A stretch of 33,183 nucleotides of DNA from Zygnema cylindricum (lineage: Eukaryota; Streptophyta; Zygnematophyceae; Zygnematales; Zygnemataceae). The notes under the pieces are model-generated. The model had not been told where the DNA came from. It searched no databases and was given only the letters and a program-made list of their open reading frames with translations. The position numbers and the translations under genes are program-made. The stretch covers positions 1 to 33,183 of the forward strand of contig JBBHKE010001869.1 in assembly GCA_037447655.1 (NCBI GenBank), written 5' to 3'. Of the stretch, positions 1 to 9,474 are shown in pieces (positions within the stretch are counted from its first letter, which is position 1; every line of letters starts with the position of its first letter).

Positions 1-434
1 TTAAAGCATTCTACACTAATTTTAGAGTCCTACTCGCTACGCTCTAAGTCTAGCACTACGGTTTAGCGTTCTGTACTTTATTTATTGGAATGTGCATACC
101 TTTGTTAGAGTTGATGATTCTTATGTAGGAATCCTTTTTTGACTTTGATTCCTTTTACCGTAACTAGTCGTACCTTACTAAGTTACGCCTTAGATTAGAA
201 GTACCTTTTAGAGCCTTTTCGGCTACCTCTTGCTTTGTCTTACTATAAGACTCTTGAGTCGTAATGTAAAATCACTCAATCAAAAGACACTCAAACGACA
301 AACCTCTCACTTGTTCCATTGTTTATCGTTACTCTCCTTTGCTTTTCTTTCTCTGCATTTTTCTTCTCTTTTGGCCTATCTTTGCTATTTTGTCATATTA
401 CCATTTTCGGCCTTTCATGGCCTCACATTCAATA
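1..434 (+). repeat. 5' LTR of Copia-A (left edge cut by the window)
   Basis: It matches 4953-5450 from the GCATTCTACACT motif to the terminal CATTCAATA. Relative to the 3' LTR it lacks about 20 bases near position 18 and has one copy, not two, of a 42-bp segment. It ends in TTCAATA, giving TG...TA rather than TG...CA termini. Confidence 0.93.
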
Positions 435-448
435 GGTTATGGGCCTAG
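435..448 (+). other. Primer-binding site of Copia-A (initiator tRNA-Met anticodon-arm type)
   Basis: GGTTATGGGCC directly abuts the LTR end. It is complementary to the anticodon loop and 3' side of the anticodon stem of eukaryotic initiator tRNA-Met (anticodon CAU), not to the 3' CCA end. Drosophila copia is known to be primed by a 5' half-molecule of this tRNA. The PBS contains an ATG (439-441) that is out of frame with the gag reading frame. The tRNA sequence is from memory. Confidence 0.7.
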
Positions 449-449
449 C

Positions 450-1483
450 TCTTCGTCTGTATCAAACTCTGTCCCGAAATTTTAGGGCGACAATTTTTAT
501 GACTGGAAATTTCAAATCCAACATTTGTTTTCTTTCAAAAAAAATTGGGGACACATTAATGGCACTGTCACGTTGTCACGTTGCCTGTCCTTCCTGACGC
601 CACTTCTGCCACTTTTGCTGCCGCTCAGACATCTGCTTCATGGGTTGAAAAAGATTGTGTCGCACTTTCTCGTCTTGTCCTTTCTTTGGACGGCCAAATT
701 GCGAATCGGATTCGCGCTTCGACTACTTCCCATGAGGCGTGGCAGATTTTGTGTCGCGCCTACGACACCGACACTTGGCCACATCGTTTGGTGCTACGTC
801 GACAATTCAAAGGTGCTCAAAAAGATAAAAATGAAACTATGCTTGTCTTTATTCAACGAATTGAATCATTGGTTGGACGACTTAAATGCATTAATTACAC
901 CGCCACTCATGAGGATCTAATAAGTACTATTTTGGGCAGATTACCTCTCTCGTTTGACTCTTTTGCAAGTACGGTCAGTACTAATGCCTCCATGGTCACG
1001 CTATCAGATCTCACTAACCGTTTGTTACATGAAGAGACGCGCTTGAATCTTAACAAACCTGTCGTTTCCACTGACGGTTCGGCTTTTGTTGTCTCTTCCC
1101 CCAAGAAACCTCTCAATCTTACAAGATCTCAACTTTTTTGCAAATAATGCAAAGAGCACGACCACGTGGTTGACGCTTGCCCTACATTGATAAAAAAACG
1201 AGAAAAGGAACGTACGGCTAGGGGACAGCGAGGACTTCCTTCGACAAATCCAAATCCGAAGTCCTTCGCTTATCTCCACGCCTACACGCCTCCAGCTGGT
1301 CATGCAGCGCACGCGACGGCCGACTTCAATCTTAAGTACGGCCCACCGCCACCGTGGTACCCTACTCCTCATTACTACTTCCCTCGCAAAATCCGGCGGT
1401 TTCATTTTTTCCTCAAGACCTTCCAACCGCCATGTTGGATCTGCGTCACCTACAATTGTCCCTTGCAATTTTCCCTGTCCTAG
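450..1483 (+). pseudogene. gag: Copia-A gag pseudogene
   Basis: This would encode the capsid and nucleocapsid of the virus-like particle. The conserved copia-type gag pattern is present: WKFQIQHLF near 505-530, SHEAWQILCRAYD near 730-770, a block ending in LLHEET, then a CX2CX4HX4C zinc knuckle near 1139-1171. Reading is broken by a TAG near 481 (Copia-B has CAA), an 8-bp duplication (GTCACGTT) near 570 that shifts frame, and a TAA at 1145-1147 between the first two cysteines of the knuckle. No ATG is in frame near the start; the ATG in the primer-binding site is in another frame. The tail to 1483 is a proline- and tyrosine-rich linker. Confidence 0.9.
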
Positions 1484-1489
1484 ATGTAC

Positions 1490-3290
1490 CTCCCCCACTT
1501 CCACCCGTGGACTATGAGTACGCCTTTTGTCAATCAGGTAATCATTTTGATTGGTTAATTGACTCATCACCACATGTGTTGTCGGCGTGGTATGATATTT
1601 AATGTTGTGCCCTTTGACATTCCTTTATGCATTTATTTAGGGAACAACATGATTTTGACTTCCACTCTCGTTGGGCAGGGGCATATTAATGTCGATTCGT
1701 ACGACTCCCATCCAATTATCTTGGACAAGGTTTATTTTGTACCTGACCTCAAAAAGAATCTTTTTTCAGCTAGTTCGGCTTTGCGCCATGGGAGTTTTGG
1801 CGTCATCACTGAATCCAACGTTCAATTCTTTTCTTCCACTAGGGAGCTCATTGGTAGTGGCACTCGGTCAGGCAATTTATATCTTTTATTTTTTTTTAAT
1901 GATATTGCTTATACTTCTTTAGCCCATTCTCCCTCTTCTTCAGCTTTTCTTACACGGCATCTTCGTTACGACCATCTTAATGGAGGAAGCCTAGCCTCCC
2001 TTGGAAAAGGGCTTGTAATTGGAATCGATAAAATCAATGAAAGCAAAACTGACTTTTGTCATGGTTGTTTCCTTGGCAAAATGCCTCGCTTACCTTTTTC
2101 TTCTTCTTCTTCTCGCTCTTCAGCTCCCCTTGATCTCATTCATAGTGATGTATGCGGTCCTACTCCCATTCTAAGCCTTAGTGGTGCCTCTTATTTTCTC
2201 ACCTTTATTGAGGACTTTTCTCGCCTAACATATGTTTACTTTATGCGTCATAAATCCAAAGTTTTTACCCATTTTCAACATTTCAAAGCACTTGTAGAAA
2301 ATCACTTATCATCTCGCATCAAAACCATCCGCACGAATAATGGGGGGGAATTTGTTTCCAATGATTTTTCCGAGTTTTTACTAATGCATGGCATTTTTCA
2401 TCACAAAAAATCTCCCTATTCTCCGCAGCAAAATGGTGATACCGAACGATTAAATTGCACTCTCATTGATATGTCTTGCTCTCTTCTCCATTTTGCTTCC
2501 CTACCATTTCATTTTTGGGCCGAAGCATTACTAACTTCCTCTTATATTCGAAATCGCTCCCTAACCTCTTCTCTTTCTAACAAAGCCCATTTTGAAGCAT
2601 GGCATTGTACTAAACCTGATGTCTCTCATTTTCACATTTTTGGGTGCGAAGCATACTTCAAAATCCTTCCCCCCTCCAAAGGAAAATTAGGAGATCGGGC
2701 CATGTGCGCATTTTTGTGGGTTATTCCCCAAATTCCAAAGCCTGTCCTATTTAGTGTCTCTCTTCAATAAGAGTTACCACCACTCGTGATGTTATTTTTC
2801 ATGAGACTCCTGTCATACGTACGCTTGGACCCAATTTTCCCATCACTCCTCTACTTAGTTTATTCCCTACTTACGAAACTGTCCCCTCTATTTCTGTTAC
2901 CACTTTACCTACGCCGCCTTTAACCTCTTCCCCAATTACGCCCCCTTTAATCCCTCACATATCTCCCATTTCTTCAGATTTTTCATTTTCTACAGAACGT
3001 GTATCTTCCTCCAATTCCGACGATATAATTTACCCGGTAGGTTCTGAGATTTCTAGCAGTCCCCCCCCGTTACAGTCCTTTGACAGTGACGCGACGATTC
3101 TTGACGCGACAAATTACCCTCTCGATGATGACGTTAGAGTCTTCCCAACGACAAATTTATTTCCACGTCCTTTAGACGTTACGTCGCCGGCAAGATTCGT
3201 TCGCAATTCCATACTTATTACGTTGTTGACACCACCTGACGAACAACTTCGTGTACGACAAAGTACGCGTCGTTTGCAACCGACGTGAAA
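1490..3290 (+). pseudogene. pol: Copia-A protease and integrase pseudogene, with variable linker
   Basis: The protease should start at WLID-S-G-A-S, but an 8-base deletion near 1566 removes the residues after D-S and shifts the frame. The rest of the protease domain is readable (VYFVPDLKKNLFS). The integrase zinc-binding part follows with HLRYDHLN and CHGC, then the catalytic core: DVCGP, then TNNGGEF where TDNGGEF is expected (catalytic Asp to Asn; Copia-B keeps Asp), then SPQQNGDTERLN with the Glu kept. The readable frame ends at 2770 through an indel. 2771-3290 matches the serine- and threonine-rich linker before reverse transcriptase seen in Copia-B. Confidence 0.9.
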
Positions 3291-4918
3291 GATTTGTGAG
3301 AATCTTTGCTCACGCCAACCTTGCTTATGTCAGAGATCCTCCCAAATTAAATGGTGCCTTGAAATGACTTGACAAATGGCGGCTCGCTGTTACACATGAG
3401 TACGACGCATTAATGTCCAACAATACTTGGAAGTTTTGTACTCTTCTACCAAATCGGCGTGCAATTCGTTCCAAGTGGGTTTTTAAGATTAAAAGGCTGG
3501 TAGATGAATGTGTCGACCGTTACAAGGCACGTCTCGTCGCCAAATGGTACTTACAGACAAACGGCGTTGACTACAACGAGACTTTTGCCCCTGTCGCGAA
3601 GTTTGACTCCATCCGCAAGATTTTGTCCCTTGCCGCTTTTCATGATTGAGAGTAACAACAACTCGACGTCAAGATTGTTTTTCTTCACGATAGTCTTGCA
3701 GAAGATATATTTATGGAACAACCACCTGGTTATGTTGTCCTTGGTACTGCAACCTTTGTTTTTCATTTATGTAAGTCTATTTATTGTCTTAAACAGTCAC
3801 CTAGAGTATGGCATCAAACACTTGTCGCAACATTAATTAAAGAAGGTTTTAGGGGAATCAGTGCAGATCGTGGAATTTATATTAGAGGTACAGGTGACCA
3901 GTTAATCATCATTATTATTTACGTCGATGATTTAATTCTCCCAGATCTTAGTAAGTCCTCCATTAATCAGATCAAAGGCATTATCTCTTTCTATTGGCCT
4001 ATGGCCGATTTAGGTGATCTTAGCTATTGCTTAGGCATCACTCTTCTATGTCAAAGGTCTGCAAGCATTTTGAAAATGAGTCAAGAGCACTAAATTCTTG
4101 ATCTCCTTAAGCATTTTGACATGTCCGATTGCAATTCCGTGCCTACTTCCCTTGATCCCAACACCCCTCTCACCAAAATGTCCTCCGATGGGAATGCCCA
4201 AGGAGATATAAACTCACTCTATTGGTCGATTATAGGAAAATTGAAGTATGCAATGTTTGGTACAGGGCCTGATATTTGTATCGTTGTTTGCCTTTTTTCT
4301 CAATTCTCGCATTGTGCCACTCAAACCCATCTCCAAGCCGCCAAATGTGTCTTTCAATACCTCCAAGGAACAAAGCATCTTCATCTCATTTTTTCTCATC
4401 CTTCTCCTCCCTCGCCTTTCTCCTTTTCATTTTCTCCGGACACTTCCATTATTGGCTTTTGTGACGCGGGTTGGGAGAATCAACTCGACGATCGTCGCTC
4501 CATTTCCAGTGTATGTTTTTCTTTAGGTGGTGGCCTCGTCTCTTCGTTGTCACGCAAGCAAGTCACCGTTGCTGTTTCTCTTTCCTCGACGGAGGCGGAA
4601 TATATGGCCGGGACTACCGCCACAAAATCAACTATTTGGTTCTGACGTCTTCTTTCCGATTTCTCTTTTCCTCCCTCTTCTCCCACCTCCATTTTTTTTA
4701 ATTCTCAACGGGCATTAGCTTTTGTGAAAAATCCTATCCATCATACCCGCACTAAGCATATTGATATTCAATTTCATTTTAGTCGTGATAAAATTCTTGA
4801 CGGCAACGTCTCTTTCTCTCATTGTGCCACCGGCTCTCAACTTGCCGATTTTCTCACAAAACCACTTCCTCGCCCCTTATTTCATCATCACATTTTTTAT
4901 GCCGATCTTCGTGACTAA
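3290..4918 (+). pseudogene. pol: Copia-A reverse transcriptase and RNase H pseudogene
   Basis: One frame runs through the region with stops at 3647 (TGA), 3653 (TAA), 4091 (TAA) and 4643 (TGA). Reverse transcriptase motifs are RSKWVFKIK, RYKARLVAK, FAPVAKFDSIR, LDVKIVFLH (first catalytic Asp), MEQPPGY and YVDD at about 3920. The end of the domain, DLGDLSYCLGI, leads to RNase H: GFCDAGW, DDRRSISS, SSTEAEYMA, RTKHIDI and LADFLTKPL, close to copia consensus. In function it would copy the element RNA to DNA and remove the RNA strand. Decay is mainly nonsense point changes, two of them at positions normally occupied by Trp. Confidence 0.93.
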
Positions 4919-4931
4919 CCATGCTTTAATC

Positions 4932-4940
4932 GAGGGGGGG
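4932..4940 (+). other. Polypurine tract of Copia-A
   Basis: GAGGGGGGG lies immediately before TGTTGAAC, the start of the 3' LTR, where plus-strand DNA synthesis is primed. Confidence 0.85.
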
Positions 4941-5450
4941 TGTTGAACTACACTTTAAGCATTCTACACTACTTGTTGTTTCTACAATACTTTTAGAGTC
5001 CTACTCTCTACGCTCTAAGTCTAGCACTACGGTTTAGCATTCTGTACTTTATTTATTGGAATGTACATACCTTTGTTAGAATTCTGTACTTTATTTATTG
5101 GAATGTACATACCTTTGTTAGAGTTGATGATTCTTAGGTAGGAATCCTTTTTAGACTTTGATTCCTTTTACGGTAACTAGTTGTACCTTCCTAAGTTACG
5201 CCTCAGATTAGAAGTACCTTTTAGAGCCTTTTCGGCTACCTCTTGCTTTGTCTTACTTTCAGACTCTCTTGAGTCGTAATTTAAAATCACTCAATCAAAA
5301 GACGCTCAAACGACAAACCTCTCACTTGTTCCATTGTTTATCGTTACTCTCCCTTGTCTTTTCTTTCTTGGCCTTTTTCTTCTCTTTTGGCCTATCTTTC
5401 CTATTTTGTCATATTAGCATTTTCGGCCTTTCACGGCCTCACATTCAATA
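4941..5450 (+). repeat. 3' LTR of Copia-A
   Basis: 510 bp, from TGTTGAAC to TTCAATA. It matches 1-434 and, more distantly, 12060-12517. It is longer than its partner because of an internal 42-bp tandem duplication and a ~20-base stretch missing from the 5' LTR. Confidence 0.95.
5039..5122 (+). repeat. 42-bp perfect tandem duplication inside the 3' LTR
   Basis: The segment beginning ATTCTGTACTTTATTTATTG occurs at 5039-5080 and identically at 5081-5122. The 5' LTR has one copy, as does Copia-B. Confidence 0.95.
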
Positions 5451-5454
5451 AGTA

Positions 5455-5817
5455 AAAGGGAGAGGAGGGGAGGGAAGGGTGGAGTAGGAGGGAAGAGACC
5501 GAGGGGAGGGGATAGTGGGGAGGAGGGAGGTTGGAAAAGAAGAGGGAGAGAAGAGTGGAGAGATAGGGAACGGGGGAGGAGGGGAGGGAAAGGAGGGAGG
5601 AAAAGAGGGGAGGGAGCGGAAAAGTGGGGAAAGGAGGCAGGGAGGGATAAGGGGAGGAGGGAAGGGATAAGTATTGGAATGTGGGGAGGGAAGAGACGGA
5701 CGGGAGGCAGAAAAAGAGGTGGGAGAGGGGGGGAGGGGGAGGAGGAGATGGGAGGGACGGAGGAGAGGGAGGGGAGGGAGGGGAGGAAAGGAGGGGGGAG
5801 GGGCAGGGAAGAGGTTT
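5455..5817 (+). repeat. Polypurine GGGAGG-rich low-complexity block
   Basis: About 360 bases are almost entirely A and G with many GGGAGG and GGGGAGG runs, starting only a few bases after the Copia-A 3' LTR. Open frames on either strand here are low-complexity artefacts. The run pattern could support G-quadruplex or triplex structures; that part is inference. Confidence 0.9.
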
Positions 5818-6195
5818 ATATACCCGTAATTTCCCCTGATGCTATCTGAAGAAAAGAGGATATTCCAAAAAGTACAAAAAACTGCAAAAAACGAGGTAGG
5901 AAAAATCAGTTTAGAATTTTTTGGATATAAACACTAAAAACAATAAAATATCATTAACAATAAGAAAAATAACACAGATAAAAAATGCAATAACGATCAT
6001 AGATAGATAAATAAATCATCAATAAATAATTAAAAAATTTGGGGCAAAATAAAATTTACCAACGCCATATTATATTTTTTTTCGCTTTATCAGTTGTCGA
6101 ATTTGAAAATTTTAAGACAATAAATCCGATTTTTTTTTTTTAAATTGATTTTTTAAGGGATTTAAAAGACAAAAGGAACTAAATGGGTTATTTTA
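5818..6195. other. AT-rich spacer between two polypurine blocks
   Basis: About 380 bases, AT-rich, with poly-A and poly-T runs. No gene, motif or repeat relationship was seen. Confidence 0.6.
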
Positions 6196-6606
6196 ACTAG
6201 AGTAAAAAAAGAGAGGTATGGAAAGGAGAAAAAGAGGAAGATATGAAGAGGGTTAGGGGAAGGAAGGTAAAAAAAGGGAGGGAGGGAGAGAAGAAAAGGG
6301 AAGGAAAAAGAAGAGTAAAGGGAGAGGGACAAGGTGAAGATGGAAATAGAAAGAGGGTGATAAGAGACGAAAGGGGGAGAGGGTGAGGGAAGGAAAGGGA
6401 AAGGGGGAAAGAGAGAGGGAGGGGAAAGGGGGAGAGAAAGGGGAAAAAAAGGGGGAAGTAGAAAAAGGAAAACTGGTAGAGGGAGAGAAAGAGGGTGACG
6501 GAAGGGAGAAGTGAGAGGGAAGGGAAATTGAGAAACAGGGTGAGGGAGAGAGTGGTCGAGTGGGGGAGTGGGGGAGAGAGGGAGAGAGGGAGAGAGAGAG
6601 AGGGGG
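6196..6606 (+). repeat. Second polypurine block, GGGAGA/GAAGG-rich
   Basis: About 410 bases of nearly pure A and G, ending in (GA)n-type repeats near 6570-6605. The minus strand is open in three overlapping frames of Ser/Pro/Leu/Phe-rich peptide, as expected from pyrimidine-only sequence. I do not call a gene here. Confidence 0.88.
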
Positions 6607-7536
6607 AGAAGTAGTTTGGATGAGGTCGACATGAAAGCACCTTTTCATCTTATACCAACGGGCCGAAACAATAGAACAGAAAACGACAAAAATGGTCCGA
6701 TTCTGTCAGGTCCTACAATGTAGAAATGTACGGAAAATCACGCATCGATTCTGTTGAGGCAGACAAAATTATTGCAATGATGGTGCCTCTGCTGCCCGTT
6801 GACTGGTTTGACTTTATGTTAGATTTTGCCAGGCTGGTATTATCTTTTCGAATTGTCGTCTCTCGACTTCATTCAATATACCTGTCAAGCTGGCAGGTTT
6901 CATTTTGTCGTTTTGTCGAAGGATGACACCTGTGCCATCGGGGGGACCTGTGGGTTTAGTACACGTGGCCGATATCGGGTCATTTGAAAAGCAAGACAGG
7001 GAGAAGGCAGCGATTGGACTTGTACTTTGGCGGTAATTAACGCACCTAAACGACAAAATTATTTGTTAATGACACAGTCTTACGGTAAAGACTTTTCCCT
7101 GCCATAAATGAAATCGGACGATCCAAAACAGCCCAATGTGACAAGGAGACCGCCGTTTGTCCTGTGTAGTCGTTTCCTTTCGAATCTGTACATCAATTTT
7201 GTACGGGCGGAGGTAGTTAATGACTCGTACGAAAATCTTGCTACCAGATATTAACTTTGAAATTGAAAATCAAAATTTCGAAACGGAATGTCAAAAAGGC
7301 GCCGCAAACCATAGATGTCTAATGCGCATAAAACGCACGCATGAAACGCCAAAAAAATAACGAATATGCGCATGAAACAAAGCTCAAAATTTTTAAAATG
7401 CGTTGACCGACTTTGACTCCATACAAAAAATAAAAATTAGAAAATAGTAAAACATTTAATTGATAACGAAAAATACGATGACGACTAAATCAAAATTCCA
7501 AAAGTTCTAAACGAAAACCAACGACTACAGTCTTCG
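6607..7536. other. No gene recognised
   Basis: Mixed-composition DNA with only short open frames that have no recognisable motif. GTACG-containing words recur at 7190-7240. I see no RNA gene or retroelement motif. Confidence 0.5.
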
Positions 7537-7715
7537 TTGGACGCCGAACCTGCAATCAGCGATCCGACTGTCACGTCGCCAGCGACCAGACTGCCTCGGC
7601 GCGGGACTCGTCGCGGGCGCCGAGGCAGCGCCAACTCCCTGTCAGCGCGCGCGCCGGCGTCTTCTCGGCCTCCTGTCGGCCCCAAGTCAGCGCCGACGCC
7701 CCCCCTGCGCCATGC
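7537..7715. other. GC-rich island with a 12-bp perfect inverted repeat
   Basis: About 180 bases of strongly GC-rich, CpG-rich sequence sit in AT-rich surroundings. CTGCCTCGGCGC at 7591-7602 pairs perfectly with GCGCCGAGGCAG at 7617-7628 across a 14-base loop. Both strands are open, but the peptides are Ala/Arg/Pro-rich with no motif. It could be a fragment of a coding exon, a regulatory island or part of a mobile element; the sequence does not decide. Confidence 0.6.
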
Positions 7716-7756
7716 CGGTGCTATTACAATATATCAGCATTCACAAATTTAAAATT

Positions 7757-7945
7757 GAAGCAAAAAAGAACCATTTTAAAATGTCAAAATTGAATAATGG
7801 CAAAATCACAATTGAAAAAAAAGTATCCATTTCTGTATGTCAACACTTAATAATGATAAATTCAGAAGTGAAGCAAAAAATAACCATTTTTGTGTTTCAA
7901 TTTGAATAATGACAAAATCATAATCGAAAATAAAATATCCATCGT
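7757..7945 (+). repeat. Two diverged direct copies of an AT-rich unit, period 113 bp
   Basis: GAAGCAAAAAAGAACCATTT at 7757 is matched at 7870 (GAAGCAAAAAATAACCATTT), and AATAATGGCAAAATCA near 7793 is matched near 7906. Divergence is moderate. No coding signal. Confidence 0.75.
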
Positions 7946-8089
7946 ATCCCTTTAGAGCCTTAAGATGCTCCCACTCTGCTCCTCGAGGCCTAGACATGGC
8001 CGCCTGTGAAGAGGTTCGTGGAAGCTTCAAGTGTGGCTTCAATCGAGCCTTCAATGGCGGATTCAATGGCGGCTTCGTTGTAATGATGA

Positions 8090-8312
8090 ACCGTACAACT
8101 TTTTTTCAAACTTCGCGCGCGGAAATGAAACGTCACTTTTAAAAATTTACGTACGTTGTATCCGTACCATACAAATTTCTTTCGAACTTCGCGTGCGGAA
8201 ATAAAACGTCACTTTTAGAATTTCCGTACGTTGTATCTGTACCGTACAAATTTCTTTCAAACTTCGCGCGCCGAAATAAAACGTCAAAATTTCGTACATA
8301 TTATCCGTACGT
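8090..8312 (+). repeat. Three-copy tandem repeat, period about 75-76 bp
   Basis: Units start at 8090, 8166 and 8241 with ACCGTACAA or ACCATACAA, and each contains AACTTCGCG followed by GGAAATAAAACGTCA or a near match. The minus-strand open frame across it is itself repetitive and is a product of the array. The stretch and its right flank are rich in the word GTACG. Confidence 0.82.
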
Positions 8313-8573
8313 TTTCGTACGAAAAGTATACGCATTTAACGAAAGATTCAAAATCTAAAAAAAATAACGAAATTTCGTAAAAATGTCAAAATCCGTACGA
8401 ATGAGACATATATGCCGCAAACTTTAAAGGTCAACGGATGTAGGAAGGAGCGTGCGAAGATATTTCGGTTGACCTTCATACGAAGGCACATGTCGTGTAC
8501 GACGTGTTCTATTCTCATTGCGTGTTCGTGGTGGATTTTCTTTTTACTTTTCACGTATACCAATGGTACGCGA

Positions 8574-8620
8574 CCAGTCTGAAGAAACTCTCCTCGCCGA
8601 GGAGAGTCTCTTCAAACTGG
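8574..8620. repeat. 47-nt near-perfect hairpin
   Basis: Arms of 23 bases (8574-8596 and 8598-8620) surround one central base. The inner ten pairs (ACTCTCCTCG with CGAGGAGAGT) are perfect; further out TGAAGA pairs with TCTTCA and CCAGT with ACTGG, with two mismatches in all. There is no T-run or gene beside it that would make it a terminator, and no matching second copy was seen. Confidence 0.85.
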
Positions 8621-8709
8621 ACGATGTGCGCGATTGCTTCGCGAATCTAAAAAAGTGAAAAATCCAACGGTCGATACTTACGCCTATAGTATTGGAGCCA
8701 TCTAGTAGA

Positions 8710-8769
8710 CATGTTTCGTCATGTTTCGACATGTTTCGTCATGTTTCGTCATGTTTCGTCATGTTTCGT
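8710..8769 (+). repeat. Six-copy minisatellite of CATGTTTCGT
   Basis: Six successive 10-bp units; the second ends in A instead of T, the others are identical. No coding context. Confidence 0.95.
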
Positions 8770-9474
8770 TTGACAAAAAAAAAATGGTACGAAATCTGTA
8801 CGGAATCGTACGGTATCCAGTAAACAACCCCACTTTTCCTCTAATGGAAGTTCACGCTTAGCCAAAGGTCTTATAATGTGGTATTTGTTAAAGGGCACTA
8901 AAGTCTATTTTTTAGGAACTTCAATGCCAATTGTTATTAGCTTTAAGGATTTAATTGGAATAATGTGAAATTAAAGTTAATAACACTATTTTACTAAAAG
9001 GAGACGTGGCATATTGTTGTCCACTTTAATGATTTTTGTTGTTAACATTATTTTGTGATTTTTGGCCAGAAAAAGTCACGATTGTGTATCAATTCTAATA
9101 ACGATGGGCGGTGTAGTACAGTCAGTCTCTAGTATAAAGTACTTAGGTGCTGACGTCACACTTACGTTTTGAGCGTCAATTCTTAAGGGTGTGTGCCCAT
9201 GTGTTCAAGTAAGGGTTTTTTCAGTCGTTTTCACAGAAAATGGGACTTGCAACGAGAAAATCTTATGCCGTACGAAAAATGGGCAAGAATCAAAGTACAT
9301 TTTGCGTCATCTTTGAACTTGGATAGTACGTCAATTTGGCGATGTTATCATTTCGACCCACTTCCATGTCACGCTAGCTCAACATGTACTGGAATCAAAT
9401 CGCCACCTGATTTTATATAAAATAATACCATATTGACGAATGGTAAACCGGGATTACACGCGCGAAACTTCTTC
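8770..9474. other. No gene recognised upstream of the truncated paralogue
   Basis: AT-rich sequence with a short open frame (9193-9420) without recognisable motifs. A perfect TGACGTCA palindrome occurs near 9152. I looked for the missing 5' part of the paralogue's first exon (signal peptide and propeller region) and did not find it. Confidence 0.5.

Larger units (their letters stand above)
1..5450 (+). mobile_element. Copia-A: nearly complete, inactive Ty1/copia retrotransposon
   Basis: Two direct repeats (1-434 and 4941-5450) flank an interior holding, in order, a primer-binding site, gag with a CCHC knuckle, protease, integrase, reverse transcriptase, RNase H and a polypurine tract. Integrase before reverse transcriptase is the Ty1/copia order. 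About 13 bases of the 5' LTR fall outside the window, so the upstream target duplication cannot be checked; the downstream flank begins AGTAA. Comparison with Copia-B shows the same family. Breaks include stops at 1145, 3647, 3653, 4091 and 4643, an 8-bp duplication near 570, loss of the protease active site and a catalytic Asp-to-Asn change in integrase, so it cannot move by itself. Confidence 0.95.

Noticed and set aside
1025-1573. 182-codon minus-strand open frame opposite Copia-A gag
   Set aside because: It is antisense to a well-recognised gag/protease region and has no motif of its own.
6162-6648. Three overlapping minus-strand open frames of 130-156 codons
   Set aside because: They lie in a polypurine block, so the minus strand cannot easily form stops; the peptides are Ser/Pro/Leu/Phe low complexity in every frame.
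7757-8312. CRISPR-like array
   Set aside because: Two or three long diverged units without uniform short repeats or unique spacers; these are ordinary tandem duplications.
8147-8335. Minus-strand open frame with repeated peptide motif
   Set aside because: The repeats follow from the 75-bp DNA array; no start context, family motif or homologous copy supports a gene.
8574-8620. Bacterial-type intrinsic terminator
   Set aside because: No T-run or gene context, and the window is clearly eukaryotic.
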